DNA of 64,000 nt. It comes from Acidobacteriaceae bacterium (GTDB taxonomy: Bacteria; Acidobacteriota; Terriglobia; Terriglobales; Acidobacteriaceae). The notes below the pieces were generated by a model. The model saw nothing but the letters and a program-made list of their open reading frames with translations, ran no database searches and was not told the origin of the DNA. The first letter of the stretch is position 1, and every line of letters begins with the position of its first letter. This document shows, one piece after another, positions 1 through 8,117 of this stretch. The stretch is from the NCBI GenBank assembly GCA_030041435.1, contig JASHNW010000045.1, positions 1 to 64,000 of the forward strand, in the 5' to 3' direction. The translations under genes were made by a program, and so were the position numbers.

Positions 1-105
1 GGCTCGCACCACTTGGTCCAGGTGAGCCTGAATCTTGCCTTCGTCGATCTGTACCACCGATCCCAGCGCCTTGCTGTCGTTCCCTGCCGCTTCGGTTGGC
101 TCCAT
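1..105 (-). mobile_element. IS256-type transposase, N-terminal fragment cut by the window edge
   Basis: The minus strand opens at an ATG at 105 and stays open for 35 codons to the edge of the window. The translation contains IDEGKIQAHLDQVVRA, which resembles the N-terminal segment of IS256/mutator-type transposases (IDE..I..HL..VVR). An AGAGGA Shine-Dalgarno lies just upstream of the ATG. The catalytic DDE core would lie outside the window, so intactness cannot be judged. I could not delimit a terminal inverted repeat in the bases upstream. The family call rests on a short segment and is moderate. Confidence 0.6.
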
Positions 106-394
106 CTTCCGTCCTCTGAAGGTCTTGCTCCTCCTGCTTGTACAGCCTTCCAGAGCCCGGCTCAAATCAAAATGTGCGAAAAATAGCCTACGTTATCATC
201 CCGGCCTTGAGGCCTGGGAAACCTGGCGCGGTCACCGCATTGCAGGGATCGAACCATGTTGTCAACCTCAACAGCACCCCATCCCCCATCGCAAGTCCAA
301 TGGAATGAGCAAGCGTCCCGCAGGCTCAGAGAGGGGGTGGGGGTGCAGGGCGAACGCCACTGCGTATCCGCTTTCCGGTCGCCGCTTTCCTCAC
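106..394. other. Intergenic region between the transposase start and ubiX
   Basis: No credible gene is seen here. The stretch should contain the outer end of the insertion sequence, but I see no second copy of an inverted repeat inside the window. A GGTTCGATCCC-like string near 245-255 on the minus strand resembles a tRNA T-arm but does not fold. The right end runs into the heptamer array beside the ubiX stop. Confidence 0.4.
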
Positions 395-414
395 CGCTGA
401 TCGCTGAACGCTGT
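395..414. repeat. Degenerate heptamer array abutting the ubiX stop codon
   Basis: Short run with a 7-bp period (TGATCGC then TGAACGC) directly next to the ubiX stop codon at 415-417. The same TGATCGC unit recurs at 36749-36795 and related units recur elsewhere in the window. Confidence 0.55.
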
Positions 415-1071
415 TTACTCCGCCTTCCACACAAACGCGCCCGCCTGCGGCAGTCCAAAATGCGCCAGCACCCGGTCGACAAAGTGCTTCGCCATCTCCT
501 CGGAATCCACCGGCTTCGCGTAGCAGGCGGGCATCACCGGGAAGATCGTCGCACCCGCATCCGCTGCCAGCCCCATATTGCGAATGTGGATCTTGTTGAA
601 CGGCGTCTCGCGCAGACACAGAATCAGCGGCCGCCGCTCCTTCAGGCAAACGTCGGCAGCGCGCTCGATCAGGTTCCCCGCCATCCCGTTCGCTATGCCC
701 GCGAGCGTCCCCATGCTGCACGGCAGCACAATCATCCCGCTCGACGGATAGCTGCCGCTGGCGATGGCCGCGCCCACGTCGTTCTCCGTGTGCTGCACGA
801 TCTTCTGCGATGCGTGCCCCAGCAGCTTCTCCACCAGCCCGTTCCGGCCGGAGATGCCCAGCTCTTCCGCCAGCACCCGCAGCGAATTCTCCGAAGGCAC
901 CAGGTGGATTTTCTCCACGCGCTCATCGCCGTCCAGCGCCCGCAGCAGCGCCCGGCCGAACACCGCCCCGCTCGCACCTGTAACAGCAACGGTTACATTT
1001 CTGAACGCTGAACGCTGTTCACTGGACGCTGTCCTGTGCTCTGAGCTCTGTGCCCTGTGCTCTGTTTTCAT
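415..1071 (-). CDS. ubiX: UbiX-type flavin prenyltransferase
   Basis: UbiX makes prenylated FMN from FMN and dimethylallyl phosphate, the cofactor of UbiD-family decarboxylases. The Rossmann-like start VTVAVTGASGAVFGRALL, the PCSMGTLAGIANG segment and the RRPLILCLRETPF segment are characteristic. The protein is 218 residues against roughly 190-200 in the family. The excess is an N-terminal stretch of about 25 polar residues (EHRAQSSEHR...) encoded by a heptamer repeat array rather than by UbiX sequence. The ATG overlaps the purB stop as ATGA, and no other in-frame start lies between the array and the conserved core. This implies translational coupling with purB. No ubiD gene is in the window. 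Confidence 0.93.
   Translation of the reverse strand: MKTEHRAQSSEHRTASSEQRSAFRNVTVAVTGASGAVFGRALLRALDGDERVEKIHLVPSENSLRVLAEELGISGRNGLVEKLLGHASQKIVQHTENDVGAAIASGSYPSSGMIVLPCSMGTLAGIANGMAGNLIERAADVCLKERRPLILCLRETPFNKIHIRNMGLAADAGATIFPVMPACYAKPVDSEEMAKHFVDRVLAHFGLPQAGAFVWKAE
997..1067. repeat. Degenerate heptamer array between purB stop and the UbiX core
   Basis: On the plus strand the sequence runs with a 7-bp period, from CTGAACG units into TGTGCTC, TGAGCTC and TGTGCCC units. It begins immediately after the purB stop codon and encodes codons 2 to about 25 of ubiX in the other direction. It is not a CRISPR: units are contiguous and there are no spacers. Confidence 0.75.
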
Positions 1072-2387
1072 GGCCCGTACTCGTGCCCGGTATCGCTGCC
1101 CAGCACCCGGGCAAAAATCGCGTCCACGTTTCCCAGTTGCCGCTGCAGATCGAACGTCCGCTCCAGCTTCTCCGCGCTCAGCAGCGATGCAATCTCCGCA
1201 TCCGCTGCCACCAGGTCGCGAAACACCAGCTCGTTCTGCCACGCGTCCATCGCATGCTTCTGCACCAGCCGATACGCGTCCTCGCGCAGCATCCCCGCTT
1301 CCGCCAGATCGAGCAGCAGTTGCCCGCTGAAGATGAGCCCGCCTGTACTTTCCAGATTCCTCTTCATCCGTGCGGGATACACCGCCAGCTTCTCGATCAA
1401 ATCCGCCGTCTTCGCCAGCAGATAATCCGCCAAAATCGTCGAGTCCGGCAGAATCACCCGCTCCACCGAAGAATGCGAGATGTCGCGCTCGTGCCACAGC
1501 GCCACGTCTTCGAACGCTGCCTGCGCATTCGCGCGCACCACCCGCGCCAGCCCGCAAATCTGCTCCGCCGTGATCGGGTTCCGCTTGTGCGGCATCGCAG
1601 AAGAACCCTTCTGTTTCTCGGAAAAATACTCCTCCGCCTCGCGCACCTCGGTACGCTGCAGATGGCGAACCTCGGTGGCAATCTTGTCCAGCGTAGCCGT
1701 CAGCACCGCCAGCGTTGCGATGTAATACGCATGACGATCCCGCTGGATCACCTGGGTCGCAACCGGAGCGGCCGCCAGGCCAAGCTTCGCGCAGATGCGC
1801 TCTTCCTGCTCCGGCCCAATGTGCCCGAACGCACCCACCGCGCCCGAAAGCTTCCCCACCCGCATCTGCTCGGCAGCCGCGTCGAAGCGCTCCTGATTGC
1901 GCCGCATCTCCGCGTACCAGTTCAGAAGCTTCAGCCCAAACGTTGTCGGCTCCGCATGCATCCCGTGGGTTCGTCCCACCGTCGGCGTGTTTTTGAACTC
2001 GAGAGCTCGCTTCTTCAGTACCACCATCAGCCGCTCGATGTCTTCGCGCAGAATCGCCGAGGCCGCCTTCAATTGCAGAGCCTGGGCCGTATCCACCACA
2101 TCGTTCGAAGTGAGCCCATAGTGCAGCCATCGCGACTCCGGTCCGATCTTCTCCGCCACAGCCGTGGTGAACGCGATCACGTCGTGCTTCACCTCGGCTT
2201 CCACCTGCCTGATGCGCTCAGTGTCGAAGTCCCCGCGCTCGCGGATGGCCCGCGCGGCTTCCGGAGGAACAATGCCGTCCTCAGCCAGCACCTCGCTGGA
2301 CACAATCTCGACCTCAAGCCAGGCGCGATACTTCGCTTCATCGCTCCAGATGCGGCCCATGGCGGCCCTGGTATAACGCGGAATCAA
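1068..2387 (-). CDS. purB: Adenylosuccinate lyase
   Basis: PurB cleaves SAICAR to AICAR plus fumarate, and adenylosuccinate to AMP plus fumarate, in purine synthesis. The fumarase/aspartase superfamily signature SSAMPHKRNP is present about two thirds of the way along, and the N-terminus MIPRYTRAAMGRIWSDEAKY is typical of PurB. The length of 439 residues is normal. The start is TTG, supported by a GGAGGA Shine-Dalgarno 8 bases upstream. ubiX follows with an ATGA overlap. purH lies 8 kb away on the same strand, so the purine genes are dispersed. Confidence 0.97.
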   Translation of the reverse strand: MIPRYTRAAMGRIWSDEAKYRAWLEVEIVSSEVLAEDGIVPPEAARAIRERGDFDTERIRQVEAEVKHDVIAFTTAVAEKIGPESRWLHYGLTSNDVVDTAQALQLKAASAILREDIERLMVVLKKRALEFKNTPTVGRTHGMHAEPTTFGLKLLNWYAEMRRNQERFDAAAEQMRVGKLSGAVGAFGHIGPEQEERICAKLGLAAAPVATQVIQRDRHAYYIATLAVLTATLDKIATEVRHLQRTEVREAEEYFSEKQKGSSAMPHKRNPITAEQICGLARVVRANAQAAFEDVALWHERDISHSSVERVILPDSTILADYLLAKTADLIEKLAVYPARMKRNLESTGGLIFSGQLLLDLAEAGMLREDAYRLVQKHAMDAWQNELVFRDLVAADAEIASLLSAEKLERTFDLQRQLGNVDAIFARVLGSDTGHEYGP

Positions 2388-2564
2388 TGCGGAAATCCTC
2401 CGGGAGAACTCCTCATTCTATCGTCATCGCGCCCTGCTGCCCGGCGCCCACGCGAAACGCGGCAACCCCGCGATCCGGATCGCCGCGCGTGCGCATCTCC
2501 TCCAACGCGTATAAGCTTCAGGAGCAGCCGGAAAAAATCCCTCCCCCGGCCATGAAGGAGTTTT

Positions 2565-2798
2565 ATGGCAGACGTGGTGACAATTGCCAGCTTCAACGAA
2601 CCGCTCGAGGCCCAAATGGCGAAACTGCGCCTGGAGTCCGCGGGCATCACGGTCTTCCTCTCCGGAGAGAACGCCCGCATTATGGAACCCGGCCTCGGAC
2701 CTTTGCAGATTCAGGTCAGCACCGAAGACGAAGCCGACGCCCGCGCCATTCTCGCCGACCCCGGCGCGCCCTCTGAAGAGCAGCCTCAAATGTCGTAG
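2565..2798 (+). CDS. DUF2007-type small signal-transducing-like protein
   Basis: A 77-residue protein starting MADVVTIASFNEPLEAQMAK, with the family pattern of an early FNEPLEAQMAKLRLESAGI segment and a later LQIQV..EDEADARAIL segment. DUF2007 proteins adopt a ferredoxin-like, GlnB-reminiscent fold and have no settled function. A strong GAAGGAG ribosome site lies 4-5 bases before the ATG. The stop codon lies inside the palindromic operator of the marR gene that follows 19 bp later, so the two may share control. Confidence 0.85.
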   Translation: MADVVTIASFNEPLEAQMAKLRLESAGITVFLSGENARIMEPGLGPLQIQVSTEDEADARAILADPGAPSEEQPQMS

Positions 2799-2818
2799 CA
2801 CGATATATCGTGCTACGA
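2793..2818. promoter_or_regulatory. Perfect 26-bp palindrome, putative MarR operator
   Basis: Each half-site is the 13-base sequence TCGTAGCACGATA, and the second half is its exact reverse complement. It spans the stop codon of the DUF2007 gene and ends on the first base of the marR ATG at 2818. Perfect palindromes of this size next to a marR gene usually bind the encoded dimer. Autoregulation, probably by roadblock or promoter occlusion, is inferred. Confidence 0.75.
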
Positions 2819-3390
2819 TGTTCATTATGATGTCCGCGGAAAATTCCGGAGTTCTTGCTCTCGCCCGTCACACGCAAAAGTCCTCTACGCCCTCTGAGCC
2901 GGTTCCGCTCACGCGTGCGCAAATGCGTCGTCTGGCGGAATTTCGATTCCAGCTCAGAAAGTTCCTGCACTTCAGCAGCCTCGCGGCAGAAGCCGTCGGC
3001 CTGCGCGCGCAGCAGTATCAGCTGCTTCAGTGCGTGTGGGGCATGCCGGAGGAGCTGGACCCCACCATCGCCAATGTCGCCGCGCGCATGCTCCTCAAGC
3101 ACAACAGCGCGGTTGAGCTCGTCGACCGCACCATCGAACAGGGCCTGCTGCGCCGCTGCCCCGATCCCACCGACCATCGCCGCATCCTGCTGCGCATGAC
3201 GCCCCACGGCGAAAAGCTGCTGGCCTCGCTGGCGGCGTGGCATCTCCGCGAGCTCGAGGAAACCGGTCCGGAGTTGATCCGCGCCCTGCGCCGCGTCCTG
3301 CTCACGCCCCAGCAGGGATCCAATAGCCGCAGCACCAGCCGCGTTCCCACGCGCATCGACTCGCCCCGGATACCCCGCGGAGCCCGGTAA
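2818..3390 (+). CDS. MarR-family transcriptional regulator
   Basis: Winged helix-turn-helix repressor of 190 residues. The recognition region (IANVAARMLLKHNSAVELVD) and the wing motif DPTDHRRILLRMTPHGEKLL are clear near residues 75-140. Three candidate ATGs lie at 2818, 2827 and 2830. None has a good Shine-Dalgarno, and the first sits directly on the operator palindrome, so a short or leaderless transcript is possible. Downstream is a structured RNA-like element and a terminator, then a convergent MFS exporter that could be a target. The ligand is unknown. Confidence 0.9.
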   Translation: MFIMMSAENSGVLALARHTQKSSTPSEPVPLTRAQMRRLAEFRFQLRKFLHFSSLAAEAVGLRAQQYQLLQCVWGMPEELDPTIANVAARMLLKHNSAVELVDRTIEQGLLRRCPDPTDHRRILLRMTPHGEKLLASLAAWHLRELEETGPELIRALRRVLLTPQQGSNSRSTSRVPTRIDSPRIPRGAR

Positions 3391-3430
3391 GCCGGCCGGC
3401 TTCTCAGTCCGATTTGCGGGGGGCTGGTCC

Positions 3431-3505
3431 ATCCAAAGGTGGAGACAAAAAGCGATCTTTGTCTCCACGACAGAATTCCTGAGATTTCCTATTCTGTCTT
3501 TGGAT
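3431..3505 (+). ncRNA. Candidate small RNA: perfect three-way junction
   Basis: Three perfectly paired helices abut one another. P1 is ATCCAAA (3431-3437) with TTTGGAT (3499-3505). P2 is an 11-bp stem (3439-3449 with 3458-3468). P3 is GACAGAAT (3469-3476) with ATTCTGTC (3491-3498). Only one unpaired base separates P1 from P2 and none separates P2 from P3. An intrinsic terminator follows at 3524-3561. The fold is symmetric on both strands, but the terminator favours plus-strand transcription. Whether it is a separate RNA or the marR 3' UTR is not known. Confidence 0.55.
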
Positions 3506-3523
3506 TTGAACTTACCTCCTGTG

Positions 3524-3561
3524 AATCCCCGGTCTTTCAATGCGGACCGGGGATTTTTATT
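3524..3561 (+). terminator. Rho-independent terminator
   Basis: An 11-bp perfect GC-rich stem (AATCCCCGGTC at 3524-3534 with its complement at 3545-3555) runs into TTTTTATT. It ends plus-strand transcription from marR or the structured element before the convergent MFS gene. Confidence 0.85.
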
Positions 3562-3575
3562 GCCCCGGCGCCCCC

Positions 3576-5024
3576 TCAGCTCACCCCCTGCTCCTCCACC
3601 GTCTCCGGCAGCGGCGCAAGGATGCCGAGCCGCTCGTAGACCGGACGCATTTCCTTCCGAATCGCCTTCATCCGCGACCAGAACCAGAGCCCTCCCACAA
3701 TGCAGCACGATCCGGTAATCATTACGGTGCGCGCCGCCCCAATCCAGCTTGCCATCCAGCCGGCGAACAGGCTGCCAAACGGCGCCATGCCGACGAACGC
3801 CGCGGTGTAGTAGCTCATCACTCGTCCCCGTTTGTCTTCGGGCACCAGCGTCTGGATGATGGTGTTGCTGGCCGTCAGCCCCTGCAACATGCCGAATCCC
3901 GTAAAGAGCATCAGGGTCAGCGACAGCCACACCCATCGCGAGAAGCCAAAGGCCACAAGGCTGGCGCCGAACACCAGGGCCGAGATCGGAATCATTTTCG
4001 TCAGGCCGCGAACCGACCTCCGCAGCACCAGCGAAAACGCGGAAATCAGCGCGCCTGCGCCCGCCGCGCCCATCAGGAATCCAAGCGTATGTGGTCCGCC
4101 ATGCAACACCTTCCCGGCGAACACCGGCATCAGCACCATGTAGGGCATGCCCATCAGGCTCACCAGCGCAAATAGCAGCAGGATGGTCCGGATGGGGGTG
4201 AAGGTCGAGACGTACGACCAACCTTCTCGCAATTGCTCGATCATGCCGGCCGCTTTGCGGTGCGCTCCCATTGCCGGCACGCGCATCATCAGCAGAGAAA
4301 CAATGACCGCTATGTAGCTGACGCCGTCGATCAGGAAGCACCAGCCCTCGCTGCTGGCCGCAATCACCAGGCCCGCCAGTGACGGCCCCACCAGCCGAGC
4401 CACGTTCACCATGGACGAGTTGATGGCAATGGCGTTCGAAAGGTCCGCCCGATCCTCCGTTTGGGCTCCCGGCGAGCCTGTTCGCTCGGGTGTGACCATC
4501 TGCACCATAAACGCCTGCCGCCCGGGCATGTCGAATGCGTTGATTAACCCCTGAAACGCGCTCAGCGCCAGAATTTCCCCAATCGTGATGCGATGCGACA
4601 GCGTCAGCCCCGCCAGCGCCAGTGACTGCACCATGGCCAGTGTCTGCGTCCACAACAGAACCTGCCGCCGGTTCACCCGGTCCACCACCACACCCGCGAA
4701 CGGCGCAAACAGAAATGTGGGTATCTGCCCGGCAAAGCTCACCGTGCCCAGCAGCAGCGCGGAATTCGTCAGCCGGTACACCAGCCACGCGGTGGCAATC
4801 CGCGTCATCCATGTGCCGACCAGGGAGATGGTTTGGCCGCCAAAAAACAGCCGGAAATTGCGGTGCCGCAGCGCCCGCCAGGCGTGCGAGAAGTCACGCG
4901 CCGATCCCCTGATCCCGGATGCTGATGCCTCGTTGAGAGCGATCGGACCGGACGCTGCGCCGGGGACCTCGCCGTCTGCCCGCTGCGCTTCGATGCCGCT
5001 CCCCGGCGCCGGAGTTTCCGTCAT
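3576..5024 (-). CDS. MFS exporter (EntS/MFS_3-like)
   Basis: A 482-residue inner-membrane transporter with about 12 hydrophobic segments. A 50-residue soluble N-terminus precedes the segment ALRHRNFRLFFGGQTISLVGTWM, a hallmark of the MFS_3/EntS-type group. The loop motif GVVVDRVNRRQVL between TM2 and TM3 fits the MFS A motif. The ATG overlaps the stop of the upstream dienelactone hydrolase as ATGA, so the two are co-translated. The substrate is unknown; drugs or siderophores are common in this group. It faces marR tail to tail. Confidence 0.9.
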   Translation of the reverse strand: MTETPAPGSGIEAQRADGEVPGAASGPIALNEASASGIRGSARDFSHAWRALRHRNFRLFFGGQTISLVGTWMTRIATAWLVYRLTNSALLLGTVSFAGQIPTFLFAPFAGVVVDRVNRRQVLLWTQTLAMVQSLALAGLTLSHRITIGEILALSAFQGLINAFDMPGRQAFMVQMVTPERTGSPGAQTEDRADLSNAIAINSSMVNVARLVGPSLAGLVIAASSEGWCFLIDGVSYIAVIVSLLMMRVPAMGAHRKAAGMIEQLREGWSYVSTFTPIRTILLLFALVSLMGMPYMVLMPVFAGKVLHGGPHTLGFLMGAAGAGALISAFSLVLRRSVRGLTKMIPISALVFGASLVAFGFSRWVWLSLTLMLFTGFGMLQGLTASNTIIQTLVPEDKRGRVMSYYTAAFVGMAPFGSLFAGWMASWIGAARTVMITGSCCIVGGLWFWSRMKAIRKEMRPVYERLGILAPLPETVEEQGVS

Positions 5025-5698
5025 GCGGTCAGATGTTTCCTGAGGAATTCGAGAGAGCGCTCACGAGCCAGCTTCGATGCCTCGGGGTTGTAGCTCGCGC
5101 GATCGTTGCAGTTGAAGCCGTGCCCCGCGTCATACCAGAAAACCGGCATCTCCGGATGCGCCGCCTGCACTTTGCTCTCGATCTCATCCTTCGGGATGTG
5201 GCTGTCCTGCAGGCCGAAATGCAGCATCACAGGCGCCCTGGGCTTTTCACCGGCATACTGCAGGATCTGCCCGCCGTAGTAGCCGACGGCAGCATCCGGA
5301 TCGAGCCGCGTCGCCGCCAGCCACGCCATCGTGCCCCCGAGGCAATAGCCGATGACTCCAGCCTTCTTTCCTGTCTCCTGCCGCGCGTAGTCCAGCGCCG
5401 CAGCGACATCCTTCACGCGATCGCCGGCGTTGCCCTGGCGGATCAGGCCAATTCCCTTCTGCATATTTTCGCCCGCGTAAGTCAACTCCACGCCGCGCTC
5501 CACTCGGTCGAAGAGCGCGGGCGCCACGGCCAGGAACCCATCCTTTGCCCAGCCATCGGTCACCGATCGAATATGCCCGTTGACGCCGAACGCCTCCTGC
5601 ACCACCACCAGTCCGGCAATGGGCTCTCCCGCGGGACGCGCGACGTAGGCGTCCGGTTCGTGACCATCCGATGCCCGCAGCTTCACGTGTTCGCCCAT
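5021..5698 (-). CDS. Dienelactone hydrolase family protein (cytoplasmic)
   Basis: An alpha/beta hydrolase of 225 residues with no signal peptide. The nucleophile elbow is IGYCLGGT (Cys), and the histidine lies in YDAGHGFNC, the normal Cys-Asp-His arrangement of this family. The N-terminus MGEHVKLRASDGH is typical. Its stop overlaps the MFS start. The VWFA gene lies 71 bp upstream on the same strand. The natural substrate is unknown. Confidence 0.9.
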   Translation of the reverse strand: MGEHVKLRASDGHEPDAYVARPAGEPIAGLVVVQEAFGVNGHIRSVTDGWAKDGFLAVAPALFDRVERGVELTYAGENMQKGIGLIRQGNAGDRVKDVAAALDYARQETGKKAGVIGYCLGGTMAWLAATRLDPDAAVGYYGGQILQYAGEKPRAPVMLHFGLQDSHIPKDEIESKVQAAHPEMPVFWYDAGHGFNCNDRASYNPEASKLARERSLEFLRKHLTA

Positions 5699-5769
5699 AG
5701 CATCACCTCTGCTCTTTTTGTCTGGATCCTTGCCTTTGGATGCGCCAGCCGCGGTCGCCGCTTCGCGCC

Positions 5770-6894
5770 CTACGGATTTTGCGCACCATCGTCGCGGCGG
5801 ATCGCCCAGTAGCTGTTGCGCGCCACAACGCGCGCGCCGTAGTCCTGCGTGAGCTTCACCTGGATCGAATGCAGCCCGGGGGTCAAATCCGTCGGATGAA
5901 AGCTGAGAATGTAGCGGTTCCTGGCATGGCTGGCCGATTCCTCCACGCGCGCCTCGAAGCCCTTGTCCCGCGTGAACGGCGCATATTCGCCTCCGCTCAG
6001 CGCCGCCAGCGTCTTCGGCGTGTTGCGCCGCATCGCGTTCGCGGTCATCAGCAGCGGCGCCAGCATGTTCAGCTCCGTCCCGCCGTCCGTATTGCCGCGC
6101 GCCCAGTCGATCAGCTCCGCCTTCGACGGCGAAAACACCAGACTCAGCACCAGCGTATTGCTCGTCCCGATTCTTTGCACCAGTTCCGGAATGTTGAACA
6201 CGTGGCTGCCGTGATCGCGCGACTCGCTGATCAGCAGCAGCACCCGCCTGTGATCCGGCGGCTGCTGCTCCAGAAGATTCACTGAGTAGCCCACCGCATC
6301 CAGAATCGCCGCCCCGCCATCCCCGCCCGGCATGTTCCTCAGATCGTGCGATACGGAATCCGTGTCCTGGGCGAACGGTTCCACCCACACCGGACGCGAG
6401 TCGAAGGCCACCAAAGCCACCTCGCCGCGCCCGTCGCCGATAAACGACTCCAGCAGCGGCCCCAGCTTGCCAATCTTGCTGAACTCCAGCGGTGCGTCGC
6501 GTCCCCGCTCCACGCACACCACCAGCGAGACCGGCTGCGTGTCCAGATCGTTGTCCACGTGAATCTTCTGCTGCACCCCGTCGTCGAAGACCTCGAAGTC
6601 GGATGGCTTCAGCCCGTACAAAACATCGCCGCCAGGCTTTTCCACCAGCGTAGGAACGATCACCACGCTGGTGCTGACGCGAAAGGTCGGCAAATTCAGA
6701 TTTGGATCGGCTGGAAAATCCTGCGGCGCCTGAGGCTGGCTTTGGGCCGGGGCAGTCTGCTGGGCCGGCGGCTGTTGCGCCTGCGGCGGCTCTCCGGGAA
6801 ACGGCTGCTGCGCTGCGCACACCGATCCGGCACCCAGGGCACAGCTCAACACCAGCGCGCGCATCGCATTGTTCATCTCTCGGCTCTTGCCCAT
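5770..6894 (-). CDS. Acidobacterial VWFA-related secreted protein with degenerate MIDAS
   Basis: A 374-residue protein with a signal peptide (ALVLSCALGAGSVCAAQ), a proline/glutamine-rich linker, then the pattern of acidobacterial VWFA-related proteins: FRVSTSVVIVPTLVEKPGG, LKPSDFEVFDDGVQQKI, and the late RNRYILSFHPTD. At the place of the metal site (usually DxSxS) the sequence reads VVCVERGRD, so metal coordination is probably lost. A second start at MNNAMR (6876) gives a more compact signal peptide and may be the real one. It sits between GH10 and the dienelactone hydrolase. Function is unknown. Confidence 0.88.
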   Translation of the reverse strand: MGKSREMNNAMRALVLSCALGAGSVCAAQQPFPGEPPQAQQPPAQQTAPAQSQPQAPQDFPADPNLNLPTFRVSTSVVIVPTLVEKPGGDVLYGLKPSDFEVFDDGVQQKIHVDNDLDTQPVSLVVCVERGRDAPLEFSKIGKLGPLLESFIGDGRGEVALVAFDSRPVWVEPFAQDTDSVSHDLRNMPGGDGGAAILDAVGYSVNLLEQQPPDHRRVLLLISESRDHGSHVFNIPELVQRIGTSNTLVLSLVFSPSKAELIDWARGNTDGGTELNMLAPLLMTANAMRRNTPKTLAALSGGEYAPFTRDKGFEARVEESASHARNRYILSFHPTDLTPGLHSIQVKLTQDYGARVVARNSYWAIRRDDGAQNP

Positions 6895-6949
6895 TCACTC
6901 AGACGGCCCAGGCAACCAGCAGGTTTCCGTGACAGGTTCATTTGTCCGC

Positions 6950-8116
6950 TCATGCCGTCTTCCTGCGGCTGTCGATCGCCGTGCGCTCAGCGAAAAAGGC
7001 GGGCGTTGGCAGGTAGTCTGCGTCGAAGGGCAGCGGGCGCTCAGGCTCGCCATGGGCGCGCCCATACTTCGCCCCCTTCAGCCACGTATAGCGGTCCGTG
7101 ATGCCCCACGTCAGCGCCACATTGACGTTCGGCTCCGCCAGCATCATGGTCAGGTAGTTGCGATACACGCCCGCAACAGCGAGGTCGCGCTCTTCCGCAT
7201 TTCCCTGCAATTTGCGGTCGTTCACGTCCATCTCCGTCACGAAAACCTGCAGGCCCATCGCCGCCAGCTCGCGCACAAATTTCTGCAGGCCCGCGCCCGG
7301 CAATTCCGCCGACGCATCCAGATGACTCTGCACCCCAACAGCGTCGATGGGCGCGCCGTTCGCCTTCATCCGCTTCACCAGCGCCAGCACCGCCTCGCGC
7401 TTCTCCGTCTGATCGGGAGAATCCAGCTCGATGCTGTAGTCGTTATAGGTCAGCAGCGCCGTCGCATCCGCCTTGCGCGCCGTGCGGAAGGCCAGCTCGA
7501 TGTAGTCCGGGCCGATCATCTCCAGCCATGGCGACTTGCGCAGTCCATCCGGCAGCCCGCTTTTCGGATCGATCGCCTCGTTCACCACGTCCCACGCCTG
7601 CAATTTGCCCGCGTAGCGGCCCGCGACCGTCTGAATGTGCTCGGTCAGAAATTGCGCGGCGTTCTCCCTGGTCACCGTCGACGCGAACCATGCCGGAAGC
7701 GCCTCATGCCAGCACAGGTTGTGCCCGCGCACCTTCTGCCCGTGCGCCTGCGCGAAAACCAGAATGATGTCCGCACCGCGAAAATCGTAGCGGTCCGGCG
7801 CCGGCCGCAACGCGGCCCACTTCAGTGCGTTCTCCGGAACCAGGATGCTCGCCTGCTCGGCGACTAAGTTTGCGTATTCTTGCTCACCGGTCAATTTCTC
7901 CGGAATCACCGCGCACCCCACCAGCATCCCGTGCGCCGCCGCATGCGCTCGCATCGAATGCTTCCCTGCCACATCCGCCGGCGTCCGCGCCCCTCCACCA
8001 TCGGACTCCCTGGCCTCGCCGTATCCCGCCGGCAACAGGTCTGCCAGTCCGCCGGCAGCCGCCGCCGTCGTTGCCCTCTTCAGAAACTCACGACGCGATC
8101 TCCGCTCCGCCGCCAT
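6950..8116 (-). CDS. GH10 endo-beta-1,4-xylanase, Tat-exported
   Basis: A 388-residue retaining xylanase. The chosen ATG gives a twin-arginine signal (RRSRREFLKR followed by an alanine-rich core). The acid/base glutamate is in AWDVVNEAID and the nucleophile in FVTEMDVND. HNLCWHEALPAWF and TWGITDRYTWL are further GH10 landmarks. The upstream small gene stops one base before this ATG, which suggests coupling. A longer in-frame start exists but would bury the Tat signal. It probably acts on xylan outside the cytoplasm. Confidence 0.95.
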   Translation of the reverse strand: MAAERRSRREFLKRATTAAAAGGLADLLPAGYGEARESDGGGARTPADVAGKHSMRAHAAAHGMLVGCAVIPEKLTGEQEYANLVAEQASILVPENALKWAALRPAPDRYDFRGADIILVFAQAHGQKVRGHNLCWHEALPAWFASTVTRENAAQFLTEHIQTVAGRYAGKLQAWDVVNEAIDPKSGLPDGLRKSPWLEMIGPDYIELAFRTARKADATALLTYNDYSIELDSPDQTEKREAVLALVKRMKANGAPIDAVGVQSHLDASAELPGAGLQKFVRELAAMGLQVFVTEMDVNDRKLQGNAEERDLAVAGVYRNYLTMMLAEPNVNVALTWGITDRYTWLKGAKYGRAHGEPERPLPFDADYLPTPAFFAERTAIDSRRKTA

Positions 8117-8117
8117 T

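Noticed and set aside
240-262. tRNA-like T-arm (GGTTCGATCCC) on the minus strand
   Set aside because: The flanking bases do not form a T-stem of more than two pairs, and no acceptor or anticodon arm can be found.
997-1067. CRISPR array
   Set aside because: Units are contiguous 7-mers without spacers, and there are no cas genes in the window.
3439-3639. 66-codon open frame starting GTGGAGACA
   Set aside because: It runs straight through the three-way-junction fold and the terminator, has no ribosome site and resembles no protein.
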